From assembly GCA_003539625.1 (NCBI GenBank), contig DPOU01000028.1:1-29932 (forward strand): a stretch of 29,932 nt of DNA. The letters are read 5' to 3'. The position numbers were made by a program, and so were the translations under genes. Shown piece by piece: positions 1-6,405 of the stretch; position 1 is the stretch's first letter; every line of letters starts with the position of its first letter. The notes beneath the pieces were generated by a model. It was given only the letters and a program-made list of their open reading frames with translations, did not search any database and had not been told where the DNA came from. Source of the DNA: Acholeplasmatales bacterium. GTDB taxonomy: Bacteria > Bacillota_I > Bacilli_A > ML615J-28 > CAG-313.

Positions 1-1
1 A

Positions 2-334
2 GGAGCAATATCAGGGTGCATTAAAGGTGGAATTAATTATGCTAGAACTTCACCACTAATTAGATCTGTTAGTGCAGATGAATTAAACAGTATTAAATCA
101 ACTGGTCAATTTAGTTCTTCAGGTTATTCTGAATCTAAATGGTTTGCTACTAATTCAACTGATGCATCAAAGTGGGCAAATTGGTTTGGTCATTCAGATT
201 ACGTTGGAATCCGTGTCCCAAAATCTACGTTCAAAAACTTTTATTTTGATCCATTATTAGATAATATTGCTCCAGCATACAATATAAAAATTAGCTATTT
301 AAATTCTATTTTAAAGGGTATTTGGTATTTTTAG
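2..334 (+). CDS. RHS toxin C-terminal tip, ART-like (5'-partial, cassette 1)
   Basis: An open frame enters from the left edge and stops at TAG 332-334, giving about 110 residues. It begins with a Gly-rich linker and continues as a small domain with R-SVSADELNSI, a TGQFSSSGYSESKWF block and an AxxxW stretch. The same layout occurs in the tip at about 4999-5316 (R-VVGLNEYDDI, TGKFASNGFSEGKYF), so the two are homologous toxin domains. The R...E/D, then T-G-x-F, then K-x-F-x-(S/T) order resembles small ADP-ribosyltransferase-like toxin tips. This is fold-level resemblance only and no catalytic Glu can be assigned with confidence. An immunity-type gene follows 10 nt later behind a strong AGGAGG. 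The RHS core and N-terminus lie outside the window, or the fragment is headless like its neighbours. Confidence 0.55.
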   Translation, partial: GAISGCIKGGINYARTSPLIRSVSADELNSIKSTGQFSSSGYSESKWFATNSTDASKWANWFGHSDYVGIRVPKSTFKNFYFDPLLDNIAPAYNIKISYLNSILKGIWYF

Positions 335-344
335 GAGGAACAAA

Positions 345-674
345 ATGAATAAAAAAGTATTTGATGTTATTATTGAATGGTTTTCCAAAGATGAAGGCGG
401 GAGAGTTGGTGTTATTCCTTTTAAGAAAATGAGATATGCTCCACACATTGGCATAAATGGTGAAAGAATAATTAATGGTTCTGCGTGGTCTGTACTATGT
501 TATGTTTATGAACATTTGGAACCATTGAAAACTAAAGCATATATAAGATTTTTGAATACTGATGATGCTCCGGATATTTTGAATATAGGTATGGAATTTG
601 AATTATTTGAAGGAAGCAAAAAGGTGGCTACAGGGACAATAGTTGCAAATTCAAATTTTAAATTTATTTTATAA
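345..674 (+). CDS. Candidate immunity protein of cassette 1
   Basis: A 109-residue soluble protein with AGGAGG at 333-338, 6 nt before the ATG. Its C-terminal part (G-x-x-F-x-LFEG-x-K-x-VA-x-G-x-I) closely matches that of the 93-residue protein at 5335-5616. That protein follows the homologous toxin tip, so toxin and partner co-vary as expected for a toxin-immunity pair. The LFEG/VA-x-G-x-I signature recalls the end of an elongation-factor Tu-type beta-barrel, which could mean mimicry of the toxin's target; this is inference. There are no membrane segments or signal peptide, as expected for a cytoplasmic inhibitor. It does not match an immunity family I can name. Confidence 0.6.
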   Translation: MNKKVFDVIIEWFSKDEGGRVGVIPFKKMRYAPHIGINGERIINGSAWSVLCYVYEHLEPLKTKAYIRFLNTDDAPDILNIGMEFELFEGSKKVATGTIVANSNFKFIL

Positions 675-928
675 ATATATTAAAATAATTTAATGAAAGA
701 TAATATCAAAGTATTTGGCATTTTAAATAAGTTATTTTAAAAATAAAATAGATTTAGACTTTTATGGAACAAGAGTAGTTAGATTGTTGTAATTTGTAAA
801 CAGGATAAGCTGTGTAACACTTTACATCATAGTTTTACACAGCTACTGTTTTAACTGGGATACCCAGATTAAATTAGTAATGGCATATTAAAATATATGA
901 GGATACTCGTAATAGACCCGTCGAAGCA
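675..928. other. Recombination scar between cassettes 1 and 2
   Basis: I see no convincing gene here. A 10-bp perfect inverted repeat (AGCTGTGTAA at 808-817, TTACACAGCT at 835-844) could form a hairpin. CTGGGATACCCAG (855-867) has 5-bp inverted arms. The frame of the downstream RHS fragment is open from 881, but residues before about 929 do not look like RHS core, so the cassette joins unrelated sequence here. Confidence 0.45.
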
Positions 929-1648
929 TCATTATACTATTGTAACTCTAGATATTATGATCCAGAAATAAGAAGATGGATATCAATAGATGATGTAAAT
1001 TATCTTGATTCAAAAACTATAAATGGAGTTAATTTATACGCATATTGTGGAAATAATCCTATTATGAACATTGATTTAGATGGGCATGCTTGGTACCACT
1101 GGCTAATTGGAGGCGTTGCTTTTGCTGGGGCAGTTGCATTAACTGCATTAACTGGAGGCGCTTTAGCTCCTGTGTTTATAGGTATGGGAGTAAGTATTAT
1201 AAGTGGTGCATTAATTCAAGGAACTATCAATGCAATACAGGGAAATGATTTTTGGCAAGGCGCTGCCGATGGCGCTGCTGATGGAGCAATGTGGGGTGGA
1301 ATATTTGCTTTAGTTGGTGCTTCTATCGGAGCAATCAAATATGGATTAAGTGCAAAAGGAGCTGTTCATGGCACACAACATTTAACTACAATTACAAAAG
1401 GTCAACAGTTTGACCGATTTGGTAGGTTGACAGGTAAATATATTACAGATGTTGGCACTCCGGCCACACAGTTAGCTTTGCCGGCTACTAATACGGGGGT
1501 AAAAACAACTTTGCAAGCTAGGCGTAGTTTTAGAGTTATCTCAGGCATTGTCGATAATGGATTCGGTGGCGCTGGAGGTGGAACTCAATACGTTATGCGT
1601 TATTCAATTGAGAAACTTATTAAAATGGGATGGCTAGTAATAGTATAG
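929..1648 (+). CDS. RHS core fragment with C-terminal TNT-type NAD glycohydrolase toxin (cassette 2)
   Basis: A headless RHS fragment. It starts in the core signature (YYCNSRYYDPEIRRWISID... then NGVNLYAYCGNNP), passes through the Gly/Ala-rich pre-toxin segment (WLIGGVAFAGAVALTALTGG), and ends in a TNT domain. The TNT hallmarks are all present: DRFGRLTGKYITDVGTP, a LP motif, FGGAGGGTQY and a closing I-x-x-LI-x-x-GWL. TNT (tuberculosis necrotizing toxin) domains hydrolyse NAD(+), and in RHS proteins the tip is delivered into competitors. The first ATG in frame is at 1064, inside the core, with no clear RBS, so the fragment is probably a silent or displaced tip rather than a full protein. The linker DNA is nearly identical to that at 4767-4998. 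The immunity candidate follows after 9 nt. Confidence 0.8.
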   Translation, partial: SLYYCNSRYYDPEIRRWISIDDVNYLDSKTINGVNLYAYCGNNPIMNIDLDGHAWYHWLIGGVAFAGAVALTALTGGALAPVFIGMGVSIISGALIQGTINAIQGNDFWQGAADGAADGAMWGGIFALVGASIGAIKYGLSAKGAVHGTQHLTTITKGQQFDRFGRLTGKYITDVGTPATQLALPATNTGVKTTLQARRSFRVISGIVDNGFGGAGGGTQYVMRYSIEKLIKMGWLVIV

Positions 1649-1657
1649 GTGAAATGA

Positions 1658-2077
1658 ATGAATATAGATTATGAATTAAAACTAAATAATGACATAAAAA
1701 TAGGTTGGAAATCAAATAAAAAAGACGTATTAAGAATTTGTAAAGAAAATAATATTGATTATATTTCAAAAACATATGGTAGTATTTTTGAAATTTCATT
1801 ACCTATTGAATTTGCAAATTTAGGCAAAGTGATAGCAAATATATATTTTGTTAACGACTTAATCAAGAAAGTTTCTATTTCTTCTACAGATAAAAAAGAT
1901 TTTAATATCTTGGACTATCAAATCACTGATGAAAAATTAAAAAAATATTTTGGACCACCAAAAAAAGCAAAAAATAATAATACCATTTGGAAATTCAATA
2001 AAATAAAGGTTAGACACTATTTTTTAGATATAGATGGTTATCCGATTGAATATCTTACTTTAGAAAATTCATTTTGA
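1658..2077 (+). CDS. Candidate immunity protein to the TNT toxin
   Basis: A 139-residue Lys/Ile/Asn-rich soluble protein whose ATG lies 9 nt after the toxin stop, with AGGTGA at 1648-1653 overlapping the toxin end. ATG 1654 is out of frame, so 1658 is used. Position, size and lack of signal peptide or membrane segment fit a cytoplasmic inhibitor of the NADase. I do not recognise the family. It is the only gene in the window that ends in TGA; if that TGA were read through, the frame would add just two codons before TAA. Confidence 0.6.
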   Translation: MNIDYELKLNNDIKIGWKSNKKDVLRICKENNIDYISKTYGSIFEISLPIEFANLGKVIANIYFVNDLIKKVSISSTDKKDFNILDYQITDEKLKKYFGPPKKAKNNNTIWKFNKIKVRHYFLDIDGYPIEYLTLENSF

Positions 2078-2122
2078 AGGTAACCTAGATATCCCAGTTA
2101 CTAAACATACGACTGTTACAGA

Positions 2123-2257
2123 TTGTGACCATTTATCAAATGTTATATTACTTATAAATATTGTAGACCTTTTTGTATATCTCATATCAATTAATTGAAA
2201 GAATAATTTTGATTCAAGAGGACTTATTTCATTAAATCCGACTTCATCAATTATCAA
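2123..2257 (-). pseudogene. istB: IS21-type istB ATPase remnant
   Basis: The minus strand encodes about 45 residues matching the Walker B and following part of IstB, the AAA+ helper of IS21 transposases: IIDEVGF, LESKLFFQLIDMRY and STIFISNITFDKWSQ. Upstream (P-loop) and downstream parts are missing. The frame then runs on into unrelated residues to a stop at 2069. The 5' side is cut exactly where the next RHS tip begins (about 2258). It is a fossil of an insertion event in the toxin island and cannot be functional. Confidence 0.75.
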
Positions 2258-2742
2258 AAGTTATACAAAGTATTGTAACTGAAAGTTCTTACAATGCGAT
2301 AACAGTTGGAGCTGCAACTATAGGGGTGGCAGGAGCTATTATTTGTGGTAAAACAGATGAAAACGGATTTTCATGGGATAATGATTGGTCATGGGAGAAT
2401 TCATCAAATGGATTTATGATAGGCTCTATCGCAGGAGCTGGTGCAGTCATTGGTGGTGCTTGGGGTGGTACGCACTATGCTTTACAAAACACAGGAAAAA
2501 TGGCTATTAAAACAAGTATTAATAATTTAGTTAATAATCCAGAAGATGATTTTGTAAAGGTTGGTCCAAAAGATGGAGGCATTTCAGATTATGTACATTC
2601 AATTTCACAAACTAGTGGTTATTGCAAAATTTTTGCAAATAAATTACCAAATGGAATGTACCAAATTGCAAATGGACATCATAGAGTTGCTGCTTTAAGA
2701 AAACTAGGATATAAATTTGTAAGATTCTTTTTGGTACCATAG
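2251..2742 (+). CDS. RHS tip with ParB-like nuclease-type domain (headless, cassette 3)
   Basis: The frame is open from 2236. Recognisable toxin-linker sequence starts just after the istB break and contains two Gly/Ala-rich hydrophobic stretches (SYNAITVGAATIGVAGAII; IGSIAGAGAVIGGAWGG). The last ~55 residues carry SDYVHSISQTSGYCKI, then ANGHHRVAALRKLGYKFV. The GHHR-x-AA box after a short strand is the hallmark of ParB/sulfiredoxin-fold domains, which also occur as nuclease tips in polymorphic toxins. The activity is inferred from fold only. The first ATG/GTG candidates (for example GTG 2326) have no RBS, and the RHS core is missing, so this is probably a displaced tip. An immunity-type gene begins 12 nt downstream. 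Confidence 0.6.
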   Translation, partial: LSKVIQSIVTESSYNAITVGAATIGVAGAIICGKTDENGFSWDNDWSWENSSNGFMIGSIAGAGAVIGGAWGGTHYALQNTGKMAIKTSINNLVNNPEDDFVKVGPKDGGISDYVHSISQTSGYCKIFANKLPNGMYQIANGHHRVAALRKLGYKFVRFFLVP

Positions 2743-2754
2743 GAGTTAAATAAT

Positions 2755-3165
2755 ATGGGAATAGCTGATTTTTATTTAAAAATTAATTTCAAAAGTAAAA
2801 AATATGATGAATTTGAAGCAATTTATCAATCATTTGTTAGGGAAAAAATATTTAGAATTTTGGATAAAGAGTTTGAATTAAACTATATATCAGTAGAATG
2901 CAAATTTGATAACTTGATTCCATCAGTTATAATTGCATTTAATAATCTTTCTCCCTATAAAGATAATATTGTCTCTATTGAAACACATGGTATTATCGAA
3001 GGATTTATATTCACTAATGCTGAAGAGTTCTTATATTCTGTATTTTCTATTAATAAGAGCCAATTAATTGCATATTATAAACAAATGGGCTATTTAGCTA
3101 TTGATTCAGAAAAATATTATGAAAACCGAAATAAACTAAAAAAATATTATAAAAAATTGAAATAA
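2755..3165 (+). CDS. Candidate immunity protein of cassette 3
   Basis: A 136-residue soluble, aromatic- and Lys-rich protein with AGGAG at 2741-2745, which overlaps the toxin stop and lies 9 nt before the ATG. It sits directly behind the ParB-like tip and has no membrane segment or signal peptide. The family is not recognised. Its last codons and TAA lie inside a 57-bp perfect direct repeat of RHS-core DNA (3155-3211, also 4527-4583). The end of this gene is therefore a recombination junction, and its original C-terminus may have been replaced. Confidence 0.55.
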   Translation: MGIADFYLKINFKSKKYDEFEAIYQSFVREKIFRILDKEFELNYISVECKFDNLIPSVIIAFNNLSPYKDNIVSIETHGIIEGFIFTNAEEFLYSVFSINKSQLIAYYKQMGYLAIDSEKYYENRNKLKKYYKKLK

Positions 3166-3211
3166 ATAGTTACCTATATAAAGGATACTATTATGATAAA
3201 GAAACTCAGTT
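3155..3211 (+). repeat. 57-bp perfect direct repeat, copy 1 (RHS core)
   Basis: Identical, base for base, to 4527-4583. In RHS frame it encodes INSYLYKGYYYDKETQ, a conserved core segment. Here the left end supplies the stop codon of the preceding immunity gene, whereas at 4527 it continues a longer RHS reading frame. Confidence 0.85.
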
Positions 3212-3947
3212 TTATTGGGTATCCTCACGTTACTATTCGCCTGAAATATGTAGATGGATTTCGCCTGATTTAATCGAATATCTAGATCCTCAAAGTATTA
3301 ATGGATTAAATCTTTATGCGTATTGCAACAATGATCCTATCAATAATTATGATCCAACAGGCCATTTTACGTTACCTAACTGAGCAAAATGGGTTATTGG
3401 TGGTGTTGCTTTTGCAGGACTTGTTGTAGCTACAGTGTTGACTTGTGGTGTTGCCGGAGCGGGAGCCGCCGCTGTAGGGGCCGCTATGTTAACTGGAGGT
3501 CTTGTATCCGCAGGAATAAATGTTGTAGATCAATTAAGTGACGGTGGAGAATTTAATTGGACTGAACTAGCCATTTCAACATTATCTGGAACAGCATATG
3601 GATTAGTTGTAGGATTAACTGGTGGAGCAAGTTGTTGGGCAGTGGTAGGAAAATTTGGTATTGCTGGTGGAACTTCTTTACTAGATAGTTGGGATCAAAA
3701 TGCATCAATTGGCGAAACTATGGCATCTTTCTGTACCTCTTTAGTTATTTCAGGTATTGTTCAAGGAGCTGGATATTTGGCAGGAAAATATGGACCACAT
3801 ATATTGTCAAAAATTATGCCTAGAAATCCCAATCATTTGATAACGATGGGGGATATATGCTCAGCATTATGGAATATTCCTGCTGTAAAAACTGGTATTA
3901 CAAAATTGGTGAGTGGGGTAATTAGTGCAATCAGTAATGATTTTTAG
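3165..3947 (+). pseudogene. RHS core plus unidentified hydrophobic tip, in-frame TGA (cassette 4)
   Basis: In frame from 3165 the DNA encodes RHS core: YKGYYYDKETQ, SSRYYSPEICRWISPD, INGLNLYAYCNNDP, then DPTGHFTLPN. A TGA (3381-3383) follows, then AKWVIGGVAFAG. The paralogue at about 4740 reads LPKWAKWLIGG with TGG, so the TGA replaces a conserved Trp codon. After it come about 188 residues of Gly/Ala-rich linker and a tip ending in KIMPRNPNHLITMGD...LVSGVISAISNDF. I cannot name the toxin type. GTG 3435 could start the downstream part but lacks an RBS. A small membrane protein follows behind a perfect AGGAGG. This is either a nonsense-mutated fragment or evidence of TGA being read as Trp. Confidence 0.6.
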
Positions 3948-3959
3948 GAGGATTTAAAA

Positions 3960-4172
3960 ATGTGGGAATTTATTAAATATTGTTTAATTTGCCTATGTAA
4001 ATTTATAAGCGCTGCATTTGGAAATAATCCTAAAGGAATGACAATAAAAACTATAATTGTTGGTGGTATAACATTGTACGTGTTAGTAGGTATATATTTG
4101 GGTAGTCTTAAGTTAATAGTTATAATCGTTAATAAATTTAGAAAAAAAGTAAAAAATAGTATATTAATATAA
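3960..4172 (+). CDS. Small membrane protein, candidate immunity of cassette 4
   Basis: A 70-residue protein with AGGAGG at 3946-3951, 8 nt before the ATG. It has two hydrophobic stretches: about residues 4-20, which are Cys/Phe-rich, and about residues 28-55 (TIIVGGITLYVLVGIYLG...LIVIIV). It has a basic C-terminus (KFRKKVKN). The position immediately behind an RHS tip suggests immunity, and a membrane immunity protein would fit a membrane-active tip; both points are inference. No known family is recognised. Confidence 0.5.
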   Translation: MWEFIKYCLICLCKFISAAFGNNPKGMTIKTIIVGGITLYVLVGIYLGSLKLIVIIVNKFRKKVKNSILI

Positions 4173-5316
4173 AAACAACAATCTAACATGGAATGGTAAA
4201 AGATTAACCTCATATGGAACAAACACTTATAAATATAACAGTGAAGGAATAAGAATAAGTAAAACAACAAGTGAAGGAGAATACAAATACCTTCTAGATG
4301 GAAACAAAATAATAAAAGAAATAAAACCAACGAATAAAGAAATATACTATCACTATGATGAAAAAGAAGAACTAGTAGGATTTAACTATAACGCGAAAGA
4401 ATACTTCTACATAAGAGATATCACAGGAAACATAACAAACATAATAGATAGTAATGGAACAATAAAAGTAAGCTATGAATATGATGCTTGGGGTAAAGTA
4501 ATAAATATAGATGGTGATGAAGATTTAATTGAAATAAATAGTTACCTATATAAAGGATACTATTATGATAAAGAAACTCAGTTATTCTATTGCAACTTTA
4601 GATATTATGATTCAGAAATAAGAAGATGGATATCAATAGATGATGTAAATTATCTTGATTCAAAAACTATAAATGGAGTTAATTTATACGCATACTGTAT
4701 GAATAATCCTGTTATGTGTTCTGATCCAAGTGGACATCTACCTAAATGGGCTAAGTGGCTGATTGGAGGCGTTGCTTTTGCTGGGGCAGTTGCATTAACT
4801 GCATCAACTGGAGGCGCTTTAGCTCCTGTGTTTATAAATATGGGAGTAAGTATTGTAAGTGGTGCATTAATTCAAGGAACTATCAATGCAATACAGGGAA
4901 ATGATTTTTGGCAAGGCGCTGCTGATGGTGCAGCTGATGGAGCAATGTGGGGTGGAATATTCTCCCTTGTAAGTGCAGGAATAGGTGCAATTAAATATAC
5001 TCGAGGTTTTCGTGTTGTTGGATTGAATGAATATGATGATATTGCTCGTACAGGTAAGTTTGCCTCAAATGGTTTTTCAGAAGGAAAATATTTTTGGTCA
5101 TCTAAATCTAGTGCGAGAACATTTGTCTCTGAAATGGGTATGGCTGACGACACATATAGAATTATAGGTTCTAGAATTTCTCGATCAGGACTTAAAAATG
5201 CTTTAAGTAATGGGACGGCTCATTACTTTCCATATTTAGATGAAATTGGAAGAGCGTACTTTATTGATATTGATATTGTTAATCAATTAGTTTCAAAAAT
5301 ATGGACAGTATTCTAA
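4168..5316 (+). CDS. RHS repeat/core fragment with ART-like toxin tip (cassette 5)
   Basis: The longest RHS piece, about 382 codons, open from 4168 just after an in-frame stop and without an obvious start, so it is headless. YD-type repeats come first (GKRLTSYGTNTYKYNSEGIR, EYKYLLDGNKI, YYHYDEKEELVGF, YFYIRDITGNITNIIDSNG, VSYEYDAWGK). The core follows (YLYKGYYYDKETQ, FRYYDSEIRRWISIDD, INGVNLYAYCMNNPV, DPSGH) and then the WLIGGVAFAGA linker. The tip (from about 4999) has RGFRVVGLNEYDDIARTG, a KYFWSSKSSARTF block and a closing AYFIDIDIVNQLVSKIW. It is homologous to cassette 1 and resembles compact ADP-ribosyltransferase-like tips, though the catalytic residues are not proven. If translated alone, the likeliest internal ATG is 4699. 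The immunity gene follows after 18 nt. Confidence 0.75.
   Translation, partial: YKNNNLTWNGKRLTSYGTNTYKYNSEGIRISKTTSEGEYKYLLDGNKIIKEIKPTNKEIYYHYDEKEELVGFNYNAKEYFYIRDITGNITNIIDSNGTIKVSYEYDAWGKVINIDGDEDLIEINSYLYKGYYYDKETQLFYCNFRYYDSEIRRWISIDDVNYLDSKTINGVNLYAYCMNNPVMCSDPSGHLPKWAKWLIGGVAFAGAVALTASTGGALAPVFINMGVSIVSGALIQGTINAIQGNDFWQGAADGAADGAMWGGIFSLVSAGIGAIKYTRGFRVVGLNEYDDIARTGKFASNGFSEGKYFWSSKSSARTFVSEMGMADDTYRIIGSRISRSGLKNALSNGTAHYFPYLDEIGRAYFIDIDIVNQLVSKIWTVF
4527..4583 (+). repeat. 57-bp perfect direct repeat, copy 2 (RHS core)
   Basis: Second copy of the repeat at 3155-3211. Here it lies in the interior of a continuous RHS frame, so this is the ancestral context. Confidence 0.85.
4591..4998 (+). 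repeat. ~400-bp near-identical RHS core/linker repeat (partner 941-1342)
   Basis: The DNA from the RYYD core motif through the Gly/Ala-rich linker matches 941-1342 closely, at an offset of about 3650-3656. The longest mismatched stretch surrounds the DPSGH/DLDGH region. After AIKY the two copies diverge abruptly into an ART-like and a TNT tip. This is the expected pattern for tip exchange by homologous recombination in the core. Confidence 0.8.
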
Positions 5317-5334
5317 AAAAGAAGGAGGACAATA

Positions 5335-5616
5335 ATGGTAAAAGCAATGGTGATTTGGGTTAAACCTGAAGATGGTGGTAAGAAAAAGATACCTACCATA
5401 GAACTTCCATTTTATCCTATGATAAAAATAAATGATGATAATAAAATGATAGATTGGAGTTTGTGTTTGACTAATAAGCAATTTATTTCAGAGTATGAAA
5501 CCATTTCTGAAATCGGATTTTTGATGGGAAATGCACCGCATCATTTATTAAAATCAGGCGTTAAATTTAAATTATTTGAAGGAGCTAAAGAAGTAGCTAG
5601 TGGAGAAATAATGTAA
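5335..5616 (+). CDS. Candidate immunity protein of cassette 5
   Basis: A 93-residue soluble protein with GAAGGAGGA at 5321-5329 and the ATG 5 nt later. The C-terminal block (GVKFKLFEGAKEVASGEIM) aligns with that of the cassette 1 partner (GMEFELFEGSKKVATGTIV), matching the homology of their toxins. It is slightly shorter than its homologue and its end overlaps the frame of the next toxin fragment (5613 onward), so the last residues may have been cut at a recombination joint. The barrel-like LFEG motif resembles translation-factor beta-barrels; this is a weak similarity. Confidence 0.6.
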   Translation: MVKAMVIWVKPEDGGKKKIPTIELPFYPMIKINDDNKMIDWSLCLTNKQFISEYETISEIGFLMGNAPHHLLKSGVKFKLFEGAKEVASGEIM

Positions 5617-5999
5617 CTGAAAATTTTTCTTGGAGTGAATTTGGTAAAAGTGCGTGGACTGGTGCTATTGCTGGTGGTATTGCAGGGGGAATATTTGGTG
5701 GAATTCAATATTTTTTTCCTGCAAAAAATATTGCAAATAGTGCTTCAGGATTTAAAAAAGCAGAAACTAGATTAAAAAATGCACGTAAACCGTTAAGAAC
5801 TACTAAAAATTTAGCTAATGCTCCTTTTGGTGGAGCGAACATTACTAGAACTATAGGACAAACTGTTGGTAATTATAATAACGCATATTCCTCATATGTT
5901 TTAGCAGCAGGAACTAATGCTGTCGTAAAGAAAGGCATGGAAGTAGTATATTTCTTACTTGAAAATTTAGCTAGTGATTTAATTGGATTGATTTTTTAG
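5613..5999 (+). pseudogene. Headless toxin tip, type unknown (cassette 6)
   Basis: An open frame without a usable start codon begins inside the end of the previous immunity gene and stops at TAG 5997-5999. It encodes WSEFGKSAWTGAIAGGIAGG, the Gly/Ala-rich pre-toxin linker style of the other cassettes. About 85 residues follow with KKAETRLKNARKPLRTT and a hydrophobic C-terminus (YFLLENLASDLIGLIF). I do not recognise the effector. The RHS core is missing, so this is a stored or dead tip. Confidence 0.55.
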
Positions 6000-6017
6000 A
6001 AAGGAGTTATGATAAAA

Positions 6018-6344
6018 ATGGAAGTAGAGACTAAAAAAGCAATATTTACTTCGGACCAAATAATAATTAAAAAGAGAAAACAAAATATTGTTATTCCCTT
6101 AGATAAAGTTGATAGAATGCTTTATGCAAAATTTACTATTAAAAATTATTTTGCTTTAATAGCATATGGGAAGTATGGACCTGGTGGTTTATATATTCAT
6201 TTGAAAGAAAAGATTAATAATAAAAAAATGTATTGTTTTTATATTAAATATGAAAATATCATAAAAGTTCCAAAGAACATTTATAAAAAAATTAGTTTTT
6301 TCGGTTCAGAGATCCCAATGGGTTCAACAGATCCGTGGTATTAA
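6018..6344 (+). CDS. Candidate immunity protein of cassette 6
   Basis: A basic, beta-rich soluble protein directly behind the cassette 6 tip. AAGGAG (6001-6006) lies only 2 nt from ATG 6009 but 11 nt from ATG 6018. Neither spacing is ideal; I chose 6018 (108 residues, MEVETKK...), but 6009 would add three residues (111). Features include alternating strands (IIIKKRKQNIVIPLDKV) and a Gly-rich turn (GKYGPGGLYIHLK). No family is recognised; the role is inferred from position. Confidence 0.55.
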   Translation: MEVETKKAIFTSDQIIIKKRKQNIVIPLDKVDRMLYAKFTIKNYFALIAYGKYGPGGLYIHLKEKINNKKMYCFYIKYENIIKVPKNIYKKISFFGSEIPMGSTDPWY

Positions 6345-6405
6345 ATAATAATCAACACAAACTTGCAGGAGCGAGTTATCTTAACTGACTGTTGTTCTCT
6401 TCTTT

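Larger units (their letters stand above)
847..2107. mobile_element. Possible TIR-flanked segment carrying the RHS-TNT cassette
   Basis: TAACTGGGATA at 852-862 recurs inverted as TATCCCAGTTA at 2090-2100. Both extend outward to TGTTT (847-851) and, on the other side, to AAACA (2103-2107) with a 2-nt length difference, giving TG...CA ends. The segment holds exactly one RHS core/TNT toxin and its immunity gene. No transposase lies inside and no convincing target duplication is visible (only TAC on both sides). An 11-bp match alone could be chance in AT-rich DNA, so this is a low-confidence proposal. Confidence 0.25.

Noticed and set aside
3435..3947. Cassette 4 tip as an independent gene starting at GTG 3435
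   Set aside because: There is no RBS, and the homologous RHS core and linker continue upstream in frame through the TGA, so it is the end of a broken RHS frame.
3944..4330. Minus-strand hydrophobic ORF
   Set aside because: It is antisense to RHS repeat sequence and the small membrane protein gene, with no RBS; its hydrophobicity is a by-product of AT-rich coding DNA on the other strand.
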